A DNA stretch of 64,000 nt from Knoellia aerolata DSM 18566 (lineage in GTDB: Bacteria > Actinomycetota > Actinomycetes > Actinomycetales > Dermatophilaceae), in contig NZ_AVPL01000010.1 in NCBI RefSeq assembly GCF_000768695.1, forward strand, positions 16,125-80,124. Direction: 5' to 3'. The notes beneath the pieces were generated by a model. The model was not told the origin of the DNA and did no database searches. It was given only the letters and a program-made list of their open reading frames with translations. The position numbers were made by a program, and so were the translations under genes. The stretch's first letter is position 1. Each line of letters begins with the position of its first letter. Of the stretch, positions 8,207 to 18,312 are shown one piece after another.

Positions 8207-9259
8207 ATGCTCGGGCGTGAACTGTCGCTGGAGGAGCTGGCCACTGGCGCTTCGCCGCTCGAGCTCAATCCTGTAGGTCGGCCGGAGGCGGCACTGGCGT
8301 ACGTGAATCTGGACCGGCTGCCTCGAGATCCAGACCCGGTGATGCTCGCTTCGTCCGTTGCCACTCTCGAGCGTGGGCATGTCCCGGTCATTGGCTTGTC
8401 GACGCGCCCACTGACGGCCGGGGGGCGCACTCTCGCCGTTGCCATGGACGTGACTCTCGTGACCGCCGATGGTCGCGACGTGCCTGAAACCTGTGTAGCC
8501 CTGGGGGACGTCGACGCTGGGCTTGACGTTCTGGAGACTTCGTCGTCAGGCCGCGCGAAGGCGGCGGCCGTCCTTTGCCAGACGGTCCGCGTCACTTCGG
8601 GGCTGCCGGTCCACCTGGGACTCGTGGTGGAGTCGATGGCGTACTCCATGTTGCTGGCGTCCGAGGAGTTCCAAGAGTGGAGATCCACGACCCCGCGGCG
8701 GCGGCGACCTGCTGCTGAGGACCCGGTTCGGCTCTCTCGTGACGGCAGTGCTCTCCGGATGGTCCTCGACGATCCGGACCGGCGAAACGCCTATTCACGG
8801 CACATGCGCGATGGGCTCGTCGAAGGGCTGGACCTGGCTGCCTGGGATGACTCGATCCGCCACGTCTCGCTCTCGGGTGCCGGACCGTCGTTCTGCAGTG
8901 GCGGCGATCTGGACGAGTTCGGAACCGTTGACGATGTGTCCGTCGCCCACCTCATCCGACTCAGACAAGGCGCCGGAGCCGCCCTGGAGCGCGTTCGGGA
9001 ACGAGTCACCGTGGACGTGCACGGAGCATGTATCGGCGCCGGCATTGAGATTCCCGCGTTCGCCAGCAGTCTCGTGGCCCACCCGGCCACGACCTTCCGC
9101 CTTCCGGAGCTCGCGATGGGTCTCATCCCGGGAGCCGGCGGCACGGTGAGCATCACGCGTCGGATCGGTCGGTGGCGAACCGCCTGGCTGGCGTTGACCG
9201 GTGAGGCCATCGATGTGAACGATGCACTTGGCTGGGGTCTGATCGACGGGATTGCCTGA
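8207..9259 (+). CDS. Enoyl-CoA hydratase/isomerase with an N-terminal extension
   Basis: Residues ~175-350 are a crotonase: the oxyanion-hole GGDLDEF segment, GACIGAGIEIPAFAS and LPELAMGLIPGAGG. Both glutamates used for hydration (in GIE and PEL) are present, so enoyl-CoA hydratase activity is plausible. The first ~170 residues are unusual. They contain VHLGLVVESMAYSMLLASEE and EFQEW, which resemble the C-terminal helices of another crotonase, so the protein may be a degenerate crotonase joined to an intact one. At 350 residues it is about 90 longer than a normal hydratase. GGACTGCAC before the ATG is only a weak RBS. It is the first island gene and transcribed away from the junction. Confidence 0.8.
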   Translation: MLGRELSLEELATGASPLELNPVGRPEAALAYVNLDRLPRDPDPVMLASSVATLERGHVPVIGLSTRPLTAGGRTLAVAMDVTLVTADGRDVPETCVALGDVDAGLDVLETSSSGRAKAAAVLCQTVRVTSGLPVHLGLVVESMAYSMLLASEEFQEWRSTTPRRRRPAAEDPVRLSRDGSALRMVLDDPDRRNAYSRHMRDGLVEGLDLAAWDDSIRHVSLSGAGPSFCSGGDLDEFGTVDDVSVAHLIRLRQGAGAALERVRERVTVDVHGACIGAGIEIPAFASSLVAHPATTFRLPELAMGLIPGAGGTVSITRRIGRWRTAWLALTGEAIDVNDALGWGLIDGIA

Positions 9260-9330
9260 TCCGAGGAGTCCGTGCCCGGCGCCAAGGGTCGAGATCCCGT
9301 GTTGGGGGACTGGTGGCGGCGGTCCAGCCG

Positions 9331-11170
<1,840 letters not shown>

Positions 11171-11180
11171 GACTCTCCGT

Positions 11181-11210
11181 TCGCTATTTGACAGTTTCGT
11201 CAAATAGCGA
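11181..11210 (-). promoter_or_regulatory. TetR-type operator, best copy
   Basis: A perfect 30-bp palindrome with 12-bp arms and a 6-bp centre. Its core TTGAC-AGTTTC-GTCAA defines the motif found at eight other places in the island. It ends 10 nt before the SDR start codon, so a bound repressor would block transcription of 11170-9331. Confidence 0.8.
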
Positions 11211-11299
11211 ACCTATCGGTTGGACGGGAGCTCGGTCGACCCCGGGCGGGCCTGAAACCAGTGTGACTCCGGCGACATCGCAGCCGCCGCCGGGCAGCC

Positions 11300-12160
11300 T
11301 CAGGTATTGAGCAGGAAGCTCGTCACGGCCCGAGTGAAGGCGTCGTTGTCATCCGCGGCCGCCGTGTGTGCCGCGTCGCGCAGTCGCACCACCCGGGCAT
11401 GCGGGACCAGCGACTGGAAGTGCTCGACACCCTCATCACTGACGACGTCGCTCAGGGCCCCTTGAAGCAGCAAGGTGGGAACCTCCAGTGCCCTGGCGGC
11501 ATCCTCCAGCTCGGCCTGGACCTCCGACGGGTCGGGGTGGGCGGACCCCGTGAACATCGCCGGGTCCCAGTGCCAGTGCCAGCGACCGTCCTGGCGCTGT
11601 CGGAGGTTCTTGCGAAGTCCATCAGTGGATCGGGGGCGGCGGCGATGAGGGAGGTAGGCCGCAATCGCGTCGGCCGCCTCATCGAGGTCGGCGAAGCCTT
11701 GCGGGGCGCTACGCATGAACCCGGTGATGCGCTCGGCTCCGGAGCGCTCGATCCGGGGGACCACGTCCACGAGCACGAGCCTGTCGACGAGGTCGGGTCG
11801 ATGGTGCGAGACGAGCAGCGAGGTGAGCCCGCCCATGCTCGCTCCGACGAGGCTGGCAGGAGAACCCAGCTGCTCGAGCACGGAGATGATGTCGTCTCTG
11901 ATGACGGCGAGGCTGTAGTCCCCGTCAGGGGACCAGTCGGAGTCGCCGTGGCCGCGAAGATCGGCCGACACGGCATGTGCCCCCGCCGCGGCCAGATCGG
12001 CCCCGGCGTTCTTCCACGAGTGCCGCGTCTGTCCTCCGCCGTGCAGGAACAGGACCACGGGGCCATCCTCCTGCCCCCATGAGTCGACAGCGATCCGCAC
12101 ACCGCCCACGCCCTCGAGGTGCTGGCTGCGTGCGAGGGTCGGCTGGCTCTGTTCTTGCAT
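11300..12160 (-). CDS. Alpha/beta-fold hydrolase
   Basis: A 286-residue hydrolase with the oxyanion motif FLHGGGQTRHSW, the nucleophile elbow GASMGG, and a late histidine in DAAHTAAADDNDAF. LLLQGALSDVVSDEG carries the likely acid residue. It resembles haloperoxidase/epoxide-hydrolase-type serine hydrolases and may open a lactone or ester or cleave a C-C bond in the pathway. Substrate is not predictable. The ATG at 12160 follows GGGAG with a 5-nt spacer. It is divergent from the LLM oxidoreductase gene, with a GntR-like half-palindrome between them. Confidence 0.82.
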   Translation of the reverse strand: MQEQSQPTLARSQHLEGVGGVRIAVDSWGQEDGPVVLFLHGGGQTRHSWKNAGADLAAAGAHAVSADLRGHGDSDWSPDGDYSLAVIRDDIISVLEQLGSPASLVGASMGGLTSLLVSHHRPDLVDRLVLVDVVPRIERSGAERITGFMRSAPQGFADLDEAADAIAAYLPHRRRPRSTDGLRKNLRQRQDGRWHWHWDPAMFTGSAHPDPSEVQAELEDAARALEVPTLLLQGALSDVVSDEGVEHFQSLVPHARVVRLRDAAHTAAADDNDAFTRAVTSFLLNT

Positions 12161-12187
12161 CGTGACTCCCAAGGTCTATACAGTGCA

Positions 12188-12201
12188 ATCCTCTAACTGA
12201 T
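12188..12201. promoter_or_regulatory. Imperfect GntR-type operator
   Basis: ATCCTC-TA-ACTGAT keeps one perfect half of the ATCAGT-N2-ACTGAT motif of the right-hand regulon. It lies between divergent genes 12160 and 12243. Confidence 0.35.
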
Positions 12202-12242
12202 TCAACCCCAGTGTATGCCGTGTGCCGACGAGGAGGTCGACG

Positions 12243-13151
12243 TTGAGGTTCGCCTTCGAGTACGTCGTGGACAGCAACACCGACGGGGGGTCCCTGGCGA
12301 CGGCCGAGGGCCTGGCGACCGTCGCGCGCGCGGCGGACACGTTGGGGTACTCCGCCATGGCTCTTCCGGAGCACCCAGCGCCCTCCCACAAGTGGCTCAC
12401 CCATGGTGGCCACGAGACGTTCGACCCTGCCGTCGCGCTCGGGTTCGTCGCCGCCGTGACACAGCGGCTGCAGATCATGACCCACCTGATGGTCGTGCCC
12501 TACCGCAACCCCTTCCTCGCGGCCAAGGCCCTGGCGACGCTCGACCGGCTGTCCGGGGGCCGCCTGGTCGTGGGAGTCGGAACGGGTTATCTGAGCTCCG
12601 AGTTCCTTGCTCTGGGGGTGGACTTCGAGGAGCGCAATGCCCTCTTCGACGAAGGCATCGAGGTGATACGCGGCGTCTGGTCCACGGCGGTGTACGACCA
12701 CGACGGTCCCCGTCTCACGGCCAGAGGTGTGGCTGCTGTCCCCGGGCCCCTCACGCCGGGCGGCCCGCCGATCATCGTGGGGGGAAACAGCGGGCTGAGC
12801 CGTCGCCGGGCAGCTCGACTCGGTGGGTGGTCACCCATGCTGTTGTCCGAGCAGGTGGCCGCCTCGACCCGTACCCGACCGCTCACGTCCATCGCTCAGC
12901 TGGCCCGCGGGATCGCCGAGGTCCAGCGGCTGGCTGCGGAGTCCGGGAACCCGGGACCGCTGCTCTTCAACGTGGCCACCCCCCAGCTGGAGTTTCCGTC
13001 CACGGGTGGATCCATCGAGGAGCACCGCGACCACGTCGGACTGTTGGCGGAGGCGGGGGTCGACCAGTTCCTCGTTCGTCCCAGCCACCTGGGTGCCGAG
13101 GCAGCGGTCGACTCGCTCCATGCCTATGCCGAACAGATGGGAATCTCATGA
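12243..13151 (+). CDS. LLM-class F420-dependent oxidoreductase
   Basis: A 302-residue luciferase-like TIM-barrel protein: LATVARAADTLGYSAMALPEH, LQIMTHLMVVPYRNPFLAAK, LDRLSGGRLVVGVGTGYL and PIIVGGNS are the family signatures, and GGRLVVGVGTGY is typical of the TIGR03619-like F420 group. It probably uses F420 (or FMN) to reduce or oxidise a pathway intermediate. The TTG start has GAGGAGG with ideal 6-nt spacing, which is why I prefer it to the GTG at 12222. The last codon overlaps the ATG of the next crotonase (ATGA). Confidence 0.83.
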   Translation: MRFAFEYVVDSNTDGGSLATAEGLATVARAADTLGYSAMALPEHPAPSHKWLTHGGHETFDPAVALGFVAAVTQRLQIMTHLMVVPYRNPFLAAKALATLDRLSGGRLVVGVGTGYLSSEFLALGVDFEERNALFDEGIEVIRGVWSTAVYDHDGPRLTARGVAAVPGPLTPGGPPIIVGGNSGLSRRRAARLGGWSPMLLSEQVAASTRTRPLTSIAQLARGIAEVQRLAAESGNPGPLLFNVATPQLEFPSTGGSIEEHRDHVGLLAEAGVDQFLVRPSHLGAEAAVDSLHAYAEQMGIS

Positions 13152-13936
13152 CCCTCGACCCCCGCATCCTCGTCGAGGTGGACGACCATGTCGCCCGCAT
13201 CACCCTCAACGCTCCTCGCAGCCTCAACGCCGTGGATGCGGTGATGCTCGATGCGCTCGCCGATGCCGTGATCGAGATCGCTTCCAACGACGAGGTCCGA
13301 GTCGTCGTCCTCACCGGTGCGGGGCGCGGGTTCTGCTCCGGTGCGAACCTGCTGGACTCATCGGTGACCATCGACGACGCCACCGTCCAGGCCGCTGGCA
13401 GGGTCATCCGGGCTCTCACCGAGATGGGGCAGCCAGTCATCAGCAAGGTGGGCGGGGTGGCGGCCGGCGTCGGGCTGTCCATCGCCCTGGCCGGCGACTA
13501 CGTCGTGGTCGCCGAGTCGGCACCTCTGACGCTCGCGTTCTCCAAGATCTCCCTCATGCCTGATGGCGGTGCGACCCAGCTCGTGGCGGCGTCCGTGGGC
13601 CGCTCCCGAGCGCTGCGCCTCGCCCTCACCGGCGACCGCATCTCGGCGGTTGAGGCAGAGCGAGCCGGCCTGATCGCCGAAGCAGTCCCCGACGACCGGC
13701 TGGACGCGCGCACGGAGGAGCTCATCCAGCACATGGCTGCGCTCGGCACGAGGGCGACGGCGCTCACGAAGCGGGCCATCAACTGTGCGGCGCTCGACCT
13801 CGACAACACCCTGGCTCGCGAGGAGGCGGGGCAGTCCGAGCTGCTCCAGTCCCCCGAGTTCGCTGAGGGGGTCGCCGCCTTTCGGGAGAAGCGATCGCCC
13901 CGCTTCCACCAACCGCCTAAGACCCAGGAGTTCTGA
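13148..13936 (+). CDS. Enoyl-CoA hydratase/isomerase (PaaG-like)
   Basis: A 262-residue crotonase-fold protein with GRGFCSGANL for the oxyanion hole, GVGLSIALAGDYVV and ISLMPDGGATQL. The glutamate pair of true hydratases is absent: the first site is Ser (GLS) and the second is the Asp of LMPDGG, as in PaaG-type isomerases. An isomerase or other crotonase reaction is therefore more likely than simple hydration. Start and stop overlap both neighbours by 1-4 bases, so it is part of the tightly coupled 12243-16130 operon. Confidence 0.87.
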   Translation: MTLDPRILVEVDDHVARITLNAPRSLNAVDAVMLDALADAVIEIASNDEVRVVVLTGAGRGFCSGANLLDSSVTIDDATVQAAGRVIRALTEMGQPVISKVGGVAAGVGLSIALAGDYVVVAESAPLTLAFSKISLMPDGGATQLVAASVGRSRALRLALTGDRISAVEAERAGLIAEAVPDDRLDARTEELIQHMAALGTRATALTKRAINCAALDLDNTLAREEAGQSELLQSPEFAEGVAAFREKRSPRFHQPPKTQEF

Positions 13937-15507
13937 TGTCAATGCCCATGGACCTGACCGCGCTCGCGGAGGAGCTCGGCGACAAGGTCGCCTACCTGAT
14001 GGCGGATACCGGAGAGTCGCTGAGCTATCGCGAGCTGGAGGAGAAGTCGAACCGGATCGCCCACCTGTTCCGGCAGCTCGGCCTCGCGCGGGGCGACCAC
14101 ATCGCCGTTCTCATGGAGAATCGCCTCGATCTCTTCCCGGTCTACTGGGCAGCCCAGCGCAGCGGCCTCTACTACACGCCGGTGAACTGGCATCTCACGC
14201 GTGACGAGGCGGCATACATCGTCGACAACTGCGAGGCGAAGGTCCTCGTCTCCTCCGTGCAGCTGGAGGACATCGCCGCCCATGCGGCGGACGGTGCCAC
14301 CGGCCTGACGCACCGTTTCGTCGTGGGCGGCGTCATCGACGGAGTGCACTCGCTCGATGACGCGCTCGCCGACCAGCCGCCGACGCCGGTCGAGCACCAG
14401 TCCGAGGGCTACTACATGTTCTACAGCTCAGGCACGACAGGGCGACCCAAGGGCATCCTGCCCGCAATGCCAGACGTGCCGTTCGGGACGGGACTGACGC
14501 TCGACCACCAGCTCGGCCCCGGGTTCGGCGTCAGTCGCGCGGCCACCTACCTCAACACCGGACCCCTGTATCACGCTGCTCCCGTGGGCTGGTCGATGGC
14601 GACGGTCCGCAACGGGGCCACCGCGATCTTCATGAGTCGGTTCGATGCGGAGCAGACGTTGCGCGTCATCCAGGACCACAAGGTCACCCATGCACAGTTC
14701 GTCCCGACGATGTTCGTCCGGATGCTCAAGCTTCCCGACGCCACGCGCAAGGCCTACGACGTCTCGTCGCTGCTCCTCGCCATCCATGCCGCGGCTCCCT
14801 GCCCGATTCCGGTCAAGGAGGCCATGATCGACTGGTTCGGGCCGAAGATCGTCGAGTACTACGCCGGTAGTGAGTCCAACTGCTTTTTCGTCATCTCCAC
14901 ACCGGAGTGGCTGGGGCATCGCGGGTCCGTGGGCAGGGCCGTCATCGGGACGCCTCACGTGTGCGACGCCCTGGGGGTCGAGCTCCCGCCCGGCGAGGTC
15001 GGACAGTTGTGGTTCGAGGGACCGGACTTCGAGTACCACCAGGACCCGGACAAGACAGCCACGGCCCACGACGAGCGCGGCTGGAGCACCTTGGGCGACC
15101 TCGGCTGGCTCGACGAGGAGGGCTACCTCTACCTTGCGGACCGCCGAACGGACCTCATCATCAGTGGCGGGGTGAACATCTACCCCCGGGAGATCGAGGA
15201 CGCCCTGGCGATGCACCCGGCCGTGCAGGACATCGCGGTGATCGGGGTACCCGATGACGAGATGGGCCAACGGGTCCACGCCGTCGTCCATGTCGCCGAG
15301 GGAGCGACGGTCGGACCTGAGCTCGCCGCGGAGCTCGTGGCCGACGCCGCCACCCGGATCGCGCGCTTCAAAGTGCCTCGGACGGTCGACTTCGTCGAGG
15401 ACTTCCCCCGACTGCCCAGTGGGAAGGTCCTCCGTCGCCAGCTCGTCGCCGACTACGACCCCGCCCGCGTACTTGCTGTTCCTCTACCCCATGCCCAGGA
15501 GAGCTGA
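13936..15507 (+). CDS. Acyl-CoA synthetase (FadD-like)
   Basis: A 523-residue ANL-superfamily enzyme that activates a carboxylic acid to its CoA thioester through an acyl-adenylate. Visible motifs are the P-loop YSSGTTGRPKG (~residues 162-173), YYAGSESNCFF, WSTLGDLGWLDEEGYLYLADR with the ribose-binding Asp, and SGGVNIYPREIE; the catalytic lysine is in LPSGKVLRR. Length is normal. Its ATG overlaps the stop of the upstream crotonase, and its TGA touches the start of the isochorismatase-like gene. Confidence 0.9.
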   Translation: MSMPMDLTALAEELGDKVAYLMADTGESLSYRELEEKSNRIAHLFRQLGLARGDHIAVLMENRLDLFPVYWAAQRSGLYYTPVNWHLTRDEAAYIVDNCEAKVLVSSVQLEDIAAHAADGATGLTHRFVVGGVIDGVHSLDDALADQPPTPVEHQSEGYYMFYSSGTTGRPKGILPAMPDVPFGTGLTLDHQLGPGFGVSRAATYLNTGPLYHAAPVGWSMATVRNGATAIFMSRFDAEQTLRVIQDHKVTHAQFVPTMFVRMLKLPDATRKAYDVSSLLLAIHAAAPCPIPVKEAMIDWFGPKIVEYYAGSESNCFFVISTPEWLGHRGSVGRAVIGTPHVCDALGVELPPGEVGQLWFEGPDFEYHQDPDKTATAHDERGWSTLGDLGWLDEEGYLYLADRRTDLIISGGVNIYPREIEDALAMHPAVQDIAVIGVPDDEMGQRVHAVVHVAEGATVGPELAAELVADAATRIARFKVPRTVDFVEDFPRLPSGKVLRRQLVADYDPARVLAVPLPHAQES

Positions 15508-16130
15508 TGACCACGACGCACCGTCCGCCGCTCGGCGACGTTCCCCGCACCGCAGTGGTCGTCGTCGAATGCCAGGAGGGAGTGCTGGGCTCGACCTCCG
15601 TCCTGCCGACTCTGGCCGGTCCGGCCGAGACGATGCTGGGCCCCCTGCGCTCCCTGCTCGACGCGGCCCGCGCGGCCGGTGTGCCCGTCGTCCACGCGAC
15701 CTATGCCGGTCCTCTCGGGGGCACCGGCGCAGGCACCGCGCCCCTGTGGAAGGCTCTTGCGCCCGTCACCGACGAATGGAACGGCAGCCACGTGGGAACC
15801 CAGGTGCTTTCACAGCTCGTACGCAACGAGGATCTGGTCCTTCCTCGCCATCACGGGCTCAACCCGGCCAAGGGCACCGAGCTGCTGCCGGTGTTGCGCG
15901 GGCGCGGCGTCGACACGATCGTGCTCACCGGTGTCTCCGTGAACCTCGCCCTCCCGCTCGTCGCGGGGGAGGCCACCGAGGAGGGATTCCACGTCATCGT
16001 CCCCAGGGATGCTGTCGCCGGCACCCCCGTCGAGTACGCGCAGCAGGCACTCAAGCACACCCTCGGGATGCTGGCGACCCTGACGACCGTCAGTGACCTC
16101 TCGGACCACTGGCGGGGCTCGGGTCACTGA
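15507..16130 (+). CDS. Isochorismatase-fold protein lacking the catalytic cysteine
   Basis: The 207-residue protein has the cysteine-hydrolase fold: TAVVVVECQ at the first strand, LLDAARAAGVPVVHATY, TELLPVLRGRGVDTIVLTGVSVN and GFHVIVPRDAVAG. In active relatives the first strand carries Asp (here Glu) and the GVxTNxCV motif carries the nucleophilic Cys. Here that motif reads GVSVNLALPL, so the Cys is Ala. It should not be a normal amidohydrolase of the nicotinamidase type; it may bind rather than cleave, or use another mechanism. It is translationally coupled to the acyl-CoA synthetase. The 3' end overlaps the convergent dehydrogenase gene by 41 bp. Confidence 0.8.
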   Translation: MTTTHRPPLGDVPRTAVVVVECQEGVLGSTSVLPTLAGPAETMLGPLRSLLDAARAAGVPVVHATYAGPLGGTGAGTAPLWKALAPVTDEWNGSHVGTQVLSQLVRNEDLVLPRHHGLNPAKGTELLPVLRGRGVDTIVLTGVSVNLALPLVAGEATEEGFHVIVPRDAVAGTPVEYAQQALKHTLGMLATLTTVSDLSDHWRGSGH

Positions 16131-17175
16131 CCAGGGACCAGACGCCCCGGACGGAGTCTTCTGCCTCGGCGGTCCTGGCGGTCTCGGCGCGCACCGCGGC
16201 CCGCGTCAGCAGGTCGTCGAACGCCGCGACAGTTCCGTACTCGTTGGTCCACGCGAGGATCGGGACGGTGACCCGGTGCAGGTGGTGCTCACGGGTCGTC
16301 CCGATGGCTCCGTGGAGCTGATGGGCGGCGCGCACCACAACCGAACCGGCGTGGCCGGTGCAGGAGCGGGCAGCGGCAATCGCGATCTCGACCCCCTCAC
16401 CGATGAAGTCGGCGGTGACCGCCTCCATCAGGGCGGCGCGGGTGGCGGCCCTGGCCAGCGCCGCCTCCGCGCCGGCCTCGGCGAGTCGATGCTGGACGGC
16501 CTGGAACTGGGAGAGCGCGCGGCCGAACTGGACCCGCTCGGTGGTGTGACGCACGGTCGCCGCCACGGCGGCATCCATCGCTCCGCACATCTGGACCGCA
16601 CGGATGAGGGCCGCGCGGTGCTGAAGCGCTATCCCGGTGGTCGGCTCGAGGCCGATGCCGCCCCCCGGCCGCAGGCCCGTGACCAGGTCCCGAGGCTGGC
16701 CGGCAAGGTTGCTTCTCGGCTCGATCGTGACCTCGGCAGAGGCAACGACCCGGACTCGCTGTGCACCTGACGGCTCAGCACTCACGACGAGGATCTGGTC
16801 GGCCGTTGCCGCCCACGGCGCCACGACCGCGGTGGCTTCCGCTTGGGCCCACCCGATCGTCGTGATGCCGGCAGAGGGCTCGAGGCCGACCTCCGACAGG
16901 AGCCACGTGGCGAGCAGGTCGTGCTCGACCAGGGGCAGCTGGATCCCGTGTGCGGCGGCGGCCTCGTGCAGGGCCGCTGCGTCGTACCAGCTGGCACCGG
17001 AGCCGCCCACGGCTTCGTCGCTCGTGAGCCGGGTCAGACCGAGACTCTCGAGCAACGTCCACAGGGTGGAGTCGAGGGCCTCGGGGCCCTGCTCATGATC
17101 CGGGCGATGCGTTCTCAGGACGTCGTCGAGCAGTGAGACGAGCTCGGGGTCGGCATGCAGCTGGGCCGTGCTCAT
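16090..17175 (-). CDS. Acyl-CoA dehydrogenase, beta-type (small) subunit
   Basis: A 361-residue acyl-CoA dehydrogenase family protein. It has the helical-domain signature ERVQFGRALSQFQAVQHRLAEA and the C-terminal QLHGAIGTTREHHLHR, but its middle domain is degenerate and no catalytic-base region is obvious. Such chains pair with a full subunit in the alpha2-beta2 enzymes known from bacterial steroid catabolism. The partner is the gene just upstream (17172-18308), with which it shares an ATGA overlap. It probably helps bind FAD and a bulky acyl-CoA. Confidence 0.85.
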   Translation of the reverse strand: MSTAQLHADPELVSLLDDVLRTHRPDHEQGPEALDSTLWTLLESLGLTRLTSDEAVGGSGASWYDAAALHEAAAAHGIQLPLVEHDLLATWLLSEVGLEPSAGITTIGWAQAEATAVVAPWAATADQILVVSAEPSGAQRVRVVASAEVTIEPRSNLAGQPRDLVTGLRPGGGIGLEPTTGIALQHRAALIRAVQMCGAMDAAVAATVRHTTERVQFGRALSQFQAVQHRLAEAGAEAALARAATRAALMEAVTADFIGEGVEIAIAAARSCTGHAGSVVVRAAHQLHGAIGTTREHHLHRVTVPILAWTNEYGTVAAFDDLLTRAAVRAETARTAEAEDSVRGVWSLVSDPSPASGPRGH

Positions 17176-18308
17176 CGCAACCCCATCCCTCGAGCGATCA
17201 CGCCGAGGAGGATCTCGTTCGTCCCCCCGCGCAGAGTGAAGCCTGGACGCTGCAGCAGGCCGGCGCCCAGCAGCGGCTCGCCCGGGGCCACGGTGCCGCC
17301 CAGGTGTGCCTGCTCGATGAGGTCCCCGTCGAACGCCGTGCCGAGCACCTTGACGACGGCTGCGGCGGTGTCGGCCCTCTCGCCGCGCTCCACGGCGCCG
17401 TTGACGGCCATGGACATGTGGTGGAGCCCACGCAGACGTGCAAGGCCGCGCCCCAAGGATCGGTCGGGAACGAGCTCGGGGTGCCCAGCGGCATACCTCA
17501 CCTGGGCAGCGAAGAGCGGAAAGGCGCTCAGGAATCGCTCGGGTCCGCTGCGCTCGTAGGCCAGCTCCGACGTCACCTGGTGCCAGCCGGCGCCGACCTC
17601 CCCCAGGACGCGGTTGTCGGGGACGAAGACGTCGTCGAGGTGCACCTCGTTGAAGTGGTGCTGGCCGGTCATCGACGTGATCGGGCGGACCTGGACTCCG
17701 TCCGACCGCAGGTCGACGATGAACTGGCTGAGCCCGGCGTGTCGGTGCGCGGGGTCGAGTGGGCTGGTCCGGGCCAGGACGAAGAAGGCCTCCGACGCGT
17801 GGGCGCCCGAGGTCCATACCTTGGTGCCCGTGAGGCGCCATCCGCCCTCCACCCGGCTGGCGCGGGTACGAACGCTGGCGAGGTCGGACCCGGAGTCGGG
17901 CTCGCTCATGCCGATGGCGAAGAAACACTCACCGGCAGCGATGCGAGGCAGGTAGTTCTGCTGCTGCTCCACGCTTCCGAAGCGCAGGAGACTTGGCGCA
18001 GCCTGCCGGTCTGCCACCCAGTGCGCTGCCACCGGTGCGCCGGCAGCGAGCAGCTCCTCGGTCACGACGAGGCGCTCGACGAAGGTGCGGCCGTGCCCGC
18101 CGAAGTTCTGGGGGATGGTCATGCCGACCCAGCCCCGTGAGGCGAGCTCGCGGGAGAAGTCGGGGTCCCAACCGGTGATCCACGCATCGACCTCCGGTCT
18201 GAAGGTGCCTGTCTCTCGCGCCTTCGTGAGAAAGGCCCGGACCTCGTGGCGCACGCGCGTGAGCTCGGCGGTCTCGGGGACTCCGTCCGGCATCAGGGTC
18301 TGGGTCAT
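17172..18308 (-). CDS. Acyl-CoA dehydrogenase, alpha-type (catalytic) subunit
   Basis: A 378-residue dehydrogenase with all domains: WVGMTIPQNFGGHGRTFVE, the flavin-binding IGMSEPDSGSDLASVRTRA, LTGTKVWTSGAH, and the C-terminal LRGGTNEILLGVIARGMGLR. It introduces the alpha-beta double bond in an acyl-CoA and passes electrons to ETF. The ATG at 18308 is internal to a longer frame that has no RBS. It is coupled to the beta subunit downstream and lies in the operon thiolase–hydratase–alpha–beta (20285 to 16090). Confidence 0.88.
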   Translation of the reverse strand: MTQTLMPDGVPETAELTRVRHEVRAFLTKARETGTFRPEVDAWITGWDPDFSRELASRGWVGMTIPQNFGGHGRTFVERLVVTEELLAAGAPVAAHWVADRQAAPSLLRFGSVEQQQNYLPRIAAGECFFAIGMSEPDSGSDLASVRTRASRVEGGWRLTGTKVWTSGAHASEAFFVLARTSPLDPAHRHAGLSQFIVDLRSDGVQVRPITSMTGQHHFNEVHLDDVFVPDNRVLGEVGAGWHQVTSELAYERSGPERFLSAFPLFAAQVRYAAGHPELVPDRSLGRGLARLRGLHHMSMAVNGAVERGERADTAAAVVKVLGTAFDGDLIEQAHLGGTVAPGEPLLGAGLLQRPGFTLRGGTNEILLGVIARGMGLR

Positions 18309-18312
18309 GGAG

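Noticed and set aside
12215..13936. 573-residue plus-strand frame ending with the crotonase at 13148
   Set aside because: Only its last 262 residues are the crotonase; the upstream part is the wrong frame of the LLM oxidoreductase gene.
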